A stretch of 6,867 nucleotides of DNA. It comes from Oligoflexus sp. Its GTDB lineage: Bacteria > Bdellovibrionota_B > Oligoflexia > Oligoflexales > Oligoflexaceae. The notes under the pieces are model-generated. The model was not told the DNA's origin and ran no database searches. It worked only from the letters and a program-made list of their open reading frames with translations. Of this stretch, positions 6,352 to 6,867 are shown in pieces. Location of the stretch: NCBI GenBank assembly GCA_030151925.1, contig JASLCY010000029.1, forward strand, positions 1-6,867, read 5' to 3'. Positions within the stretch are counted from its first letter, which is position 1. The number at the start of each line of letters is the position of its first letter. A program made the translations under genes and the position numbers.

Positions 6352-6390
6352 GTAGGAAACGCTTGTACTTCGAAGACCTCGGGAGACCTT

Positions 6391-6867
6391 ATGGCCATCA
6401 GCGTATTTGATATGTTCAAAATCGGTATTGGTCCGTCAAGTTCTCATACTGTCGGTCCCATGCGGGCTGGCCAGAGGTTCCTTCGCGGTCTGGAGGAGAA
6501 AGGCGTCCTCGACCAGGTCCGCAGCATAACCGTCGAGCTCTACGGCTCGCTCGCCCTCACCGGCGTCGGGCACGGCACGGATAAAGCCGTGATGCTCGGC
6601 CTTATGGGGGAGCTTCCGGATCAAATCGATCCGGAGACGATAGAGCCCAAGCTCAATCAGATCAAAAAAAGCCTGACGCTCAATCTCGCCGGGCGTTACC
6701 TGATCGACTTCGATCCCAAGAAGCACATCGTCTTCCTTCGCCGCAAGGTCTTGCCGCTGCATTCGAACGGCATGCGTTTCATCGCCTTCGACCGCGATTA
6801 CAATGAACTGCATTCCCGCGTCTACTATTCGATAGGCGGCGGCTTCGTGGTGAACGAGGAGACCGCC
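6391..6867 (+). CDS. sdaA: L-serine ammonia-lyase (L-serine dehydratase), N-terminal part
   Basis: SdaA is a cytoplasmic [4Fe-4S] enzyme that converts L-serine to pyruvate and ammonia. Only the first 159 codons are present and the frame runs open to the window edge; the single-chain enzyme is about 455 aa in E. coli. Diagnostic motifs are VFDMFKIGIGPSSSHTVGPM (5-24), YGSLALTGVGHGTDKA (61-76), LPLHSNGM (121-128) and YYSIGGGF (145-152). These cover the beta-domain that precedes the catalytic domain. The cluster cysteines lie in the missing C-terminal part, so catalytic integrity cannot be judged. The ATG at 6391 follows GGGAG (6381-6385) and gives the family-typical start. A split alpha/beta enzyme is less likely but cannot be excluded without the downstream sequence. 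Confidence 0.95.
   Translation, partial: MAISVFDMFKIGIGPSSSHTVGPMRAGQRFLRGLEEKGVLDQVRSITVELYGSLALTGVGHGTDKAVMLGLMGELPDQIDPETIEPKLNQIKKSLTLNLAGRYLIDFDPKKHIVFLRRKVLPLHSNGMRFIAFDRDYNELHSRVYYSIGGGFVVNEETA

Noticed and set aside
1..6867. CRISPR array, insertion sequence, tRNA, rRNA or phage features
   Set aside because: No spaced direct repeats, transposase motifs, cloverleaf structures or rRNA-like segments were seen on either strand.

Overview
The window is ordinary GC-rich chromosomal DNA, roughly 55-60 % G+C by eye. It holds five recognisable protein-coding genes, one of them cut by the right edge, and possibly the first codons of a sixth at the left edge. The mix suggests a Gram-negative, aerobic bacterium: a Tat-like signal on an iron oxygenase, a Sec-like N-terminus on a flavin oxidase, and a Cys-rich tail of a kind often seen in predatory or deltaproteobacteria-like lineages. 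Bdellovibrionota or Myxococcota-type is a guess from style, not a demonstrated assignment.

Layout, left to right. Positions 1-341 are largely non-coding and relatively AT-rich. They may contain the start of a leftward gene, a candidate promoter, and a typA leader with three inverted repeats. typA (bipA, ribosome-associated GTPase) occupies 342-2213 on +. It converges on a leftward gene (2284-3882, -) for an exported FAD-dependent sugar-lactone-oxidase-like protein (GULO/ALO family) with a six-cysteine C-terminal tail. A 13-bp perfect hairpin at 2236-2266 serves as terminator between them.

The oxidase gene is divergent, across a 105-bp spacer, from a rightward gene (3988-5856) for a Tat-type exported member of the carotenoid cleavage / lignostilbene oxygenase family. 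That gene is followed after 3 bp by a YjbQ-family gene (5860-6279), almost certainly in the same transcript. A 111-bp gap then leads to sdaA (L-serine ammonia-lyase), of which only the first 159 codons lie in the window.

typA, yjbQ and sdaA are housekeeping-type genes. The unusual part is the central pair: two predicted extracytoplasmic, O2-using oxidative enzymes transcribed divergently from one short spacer. Both appear to depart from their family at a key position. In the oxygenase, the third of the four iron-binding histidines aligns with Asp334. In the oxidase, the residue that carries covalent FAD in animal GULO-type enzymes aligns with Lys75. The pair may form a small oxidative module with a non-standard metal site. 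Its substrate cannot be read from the sequence.
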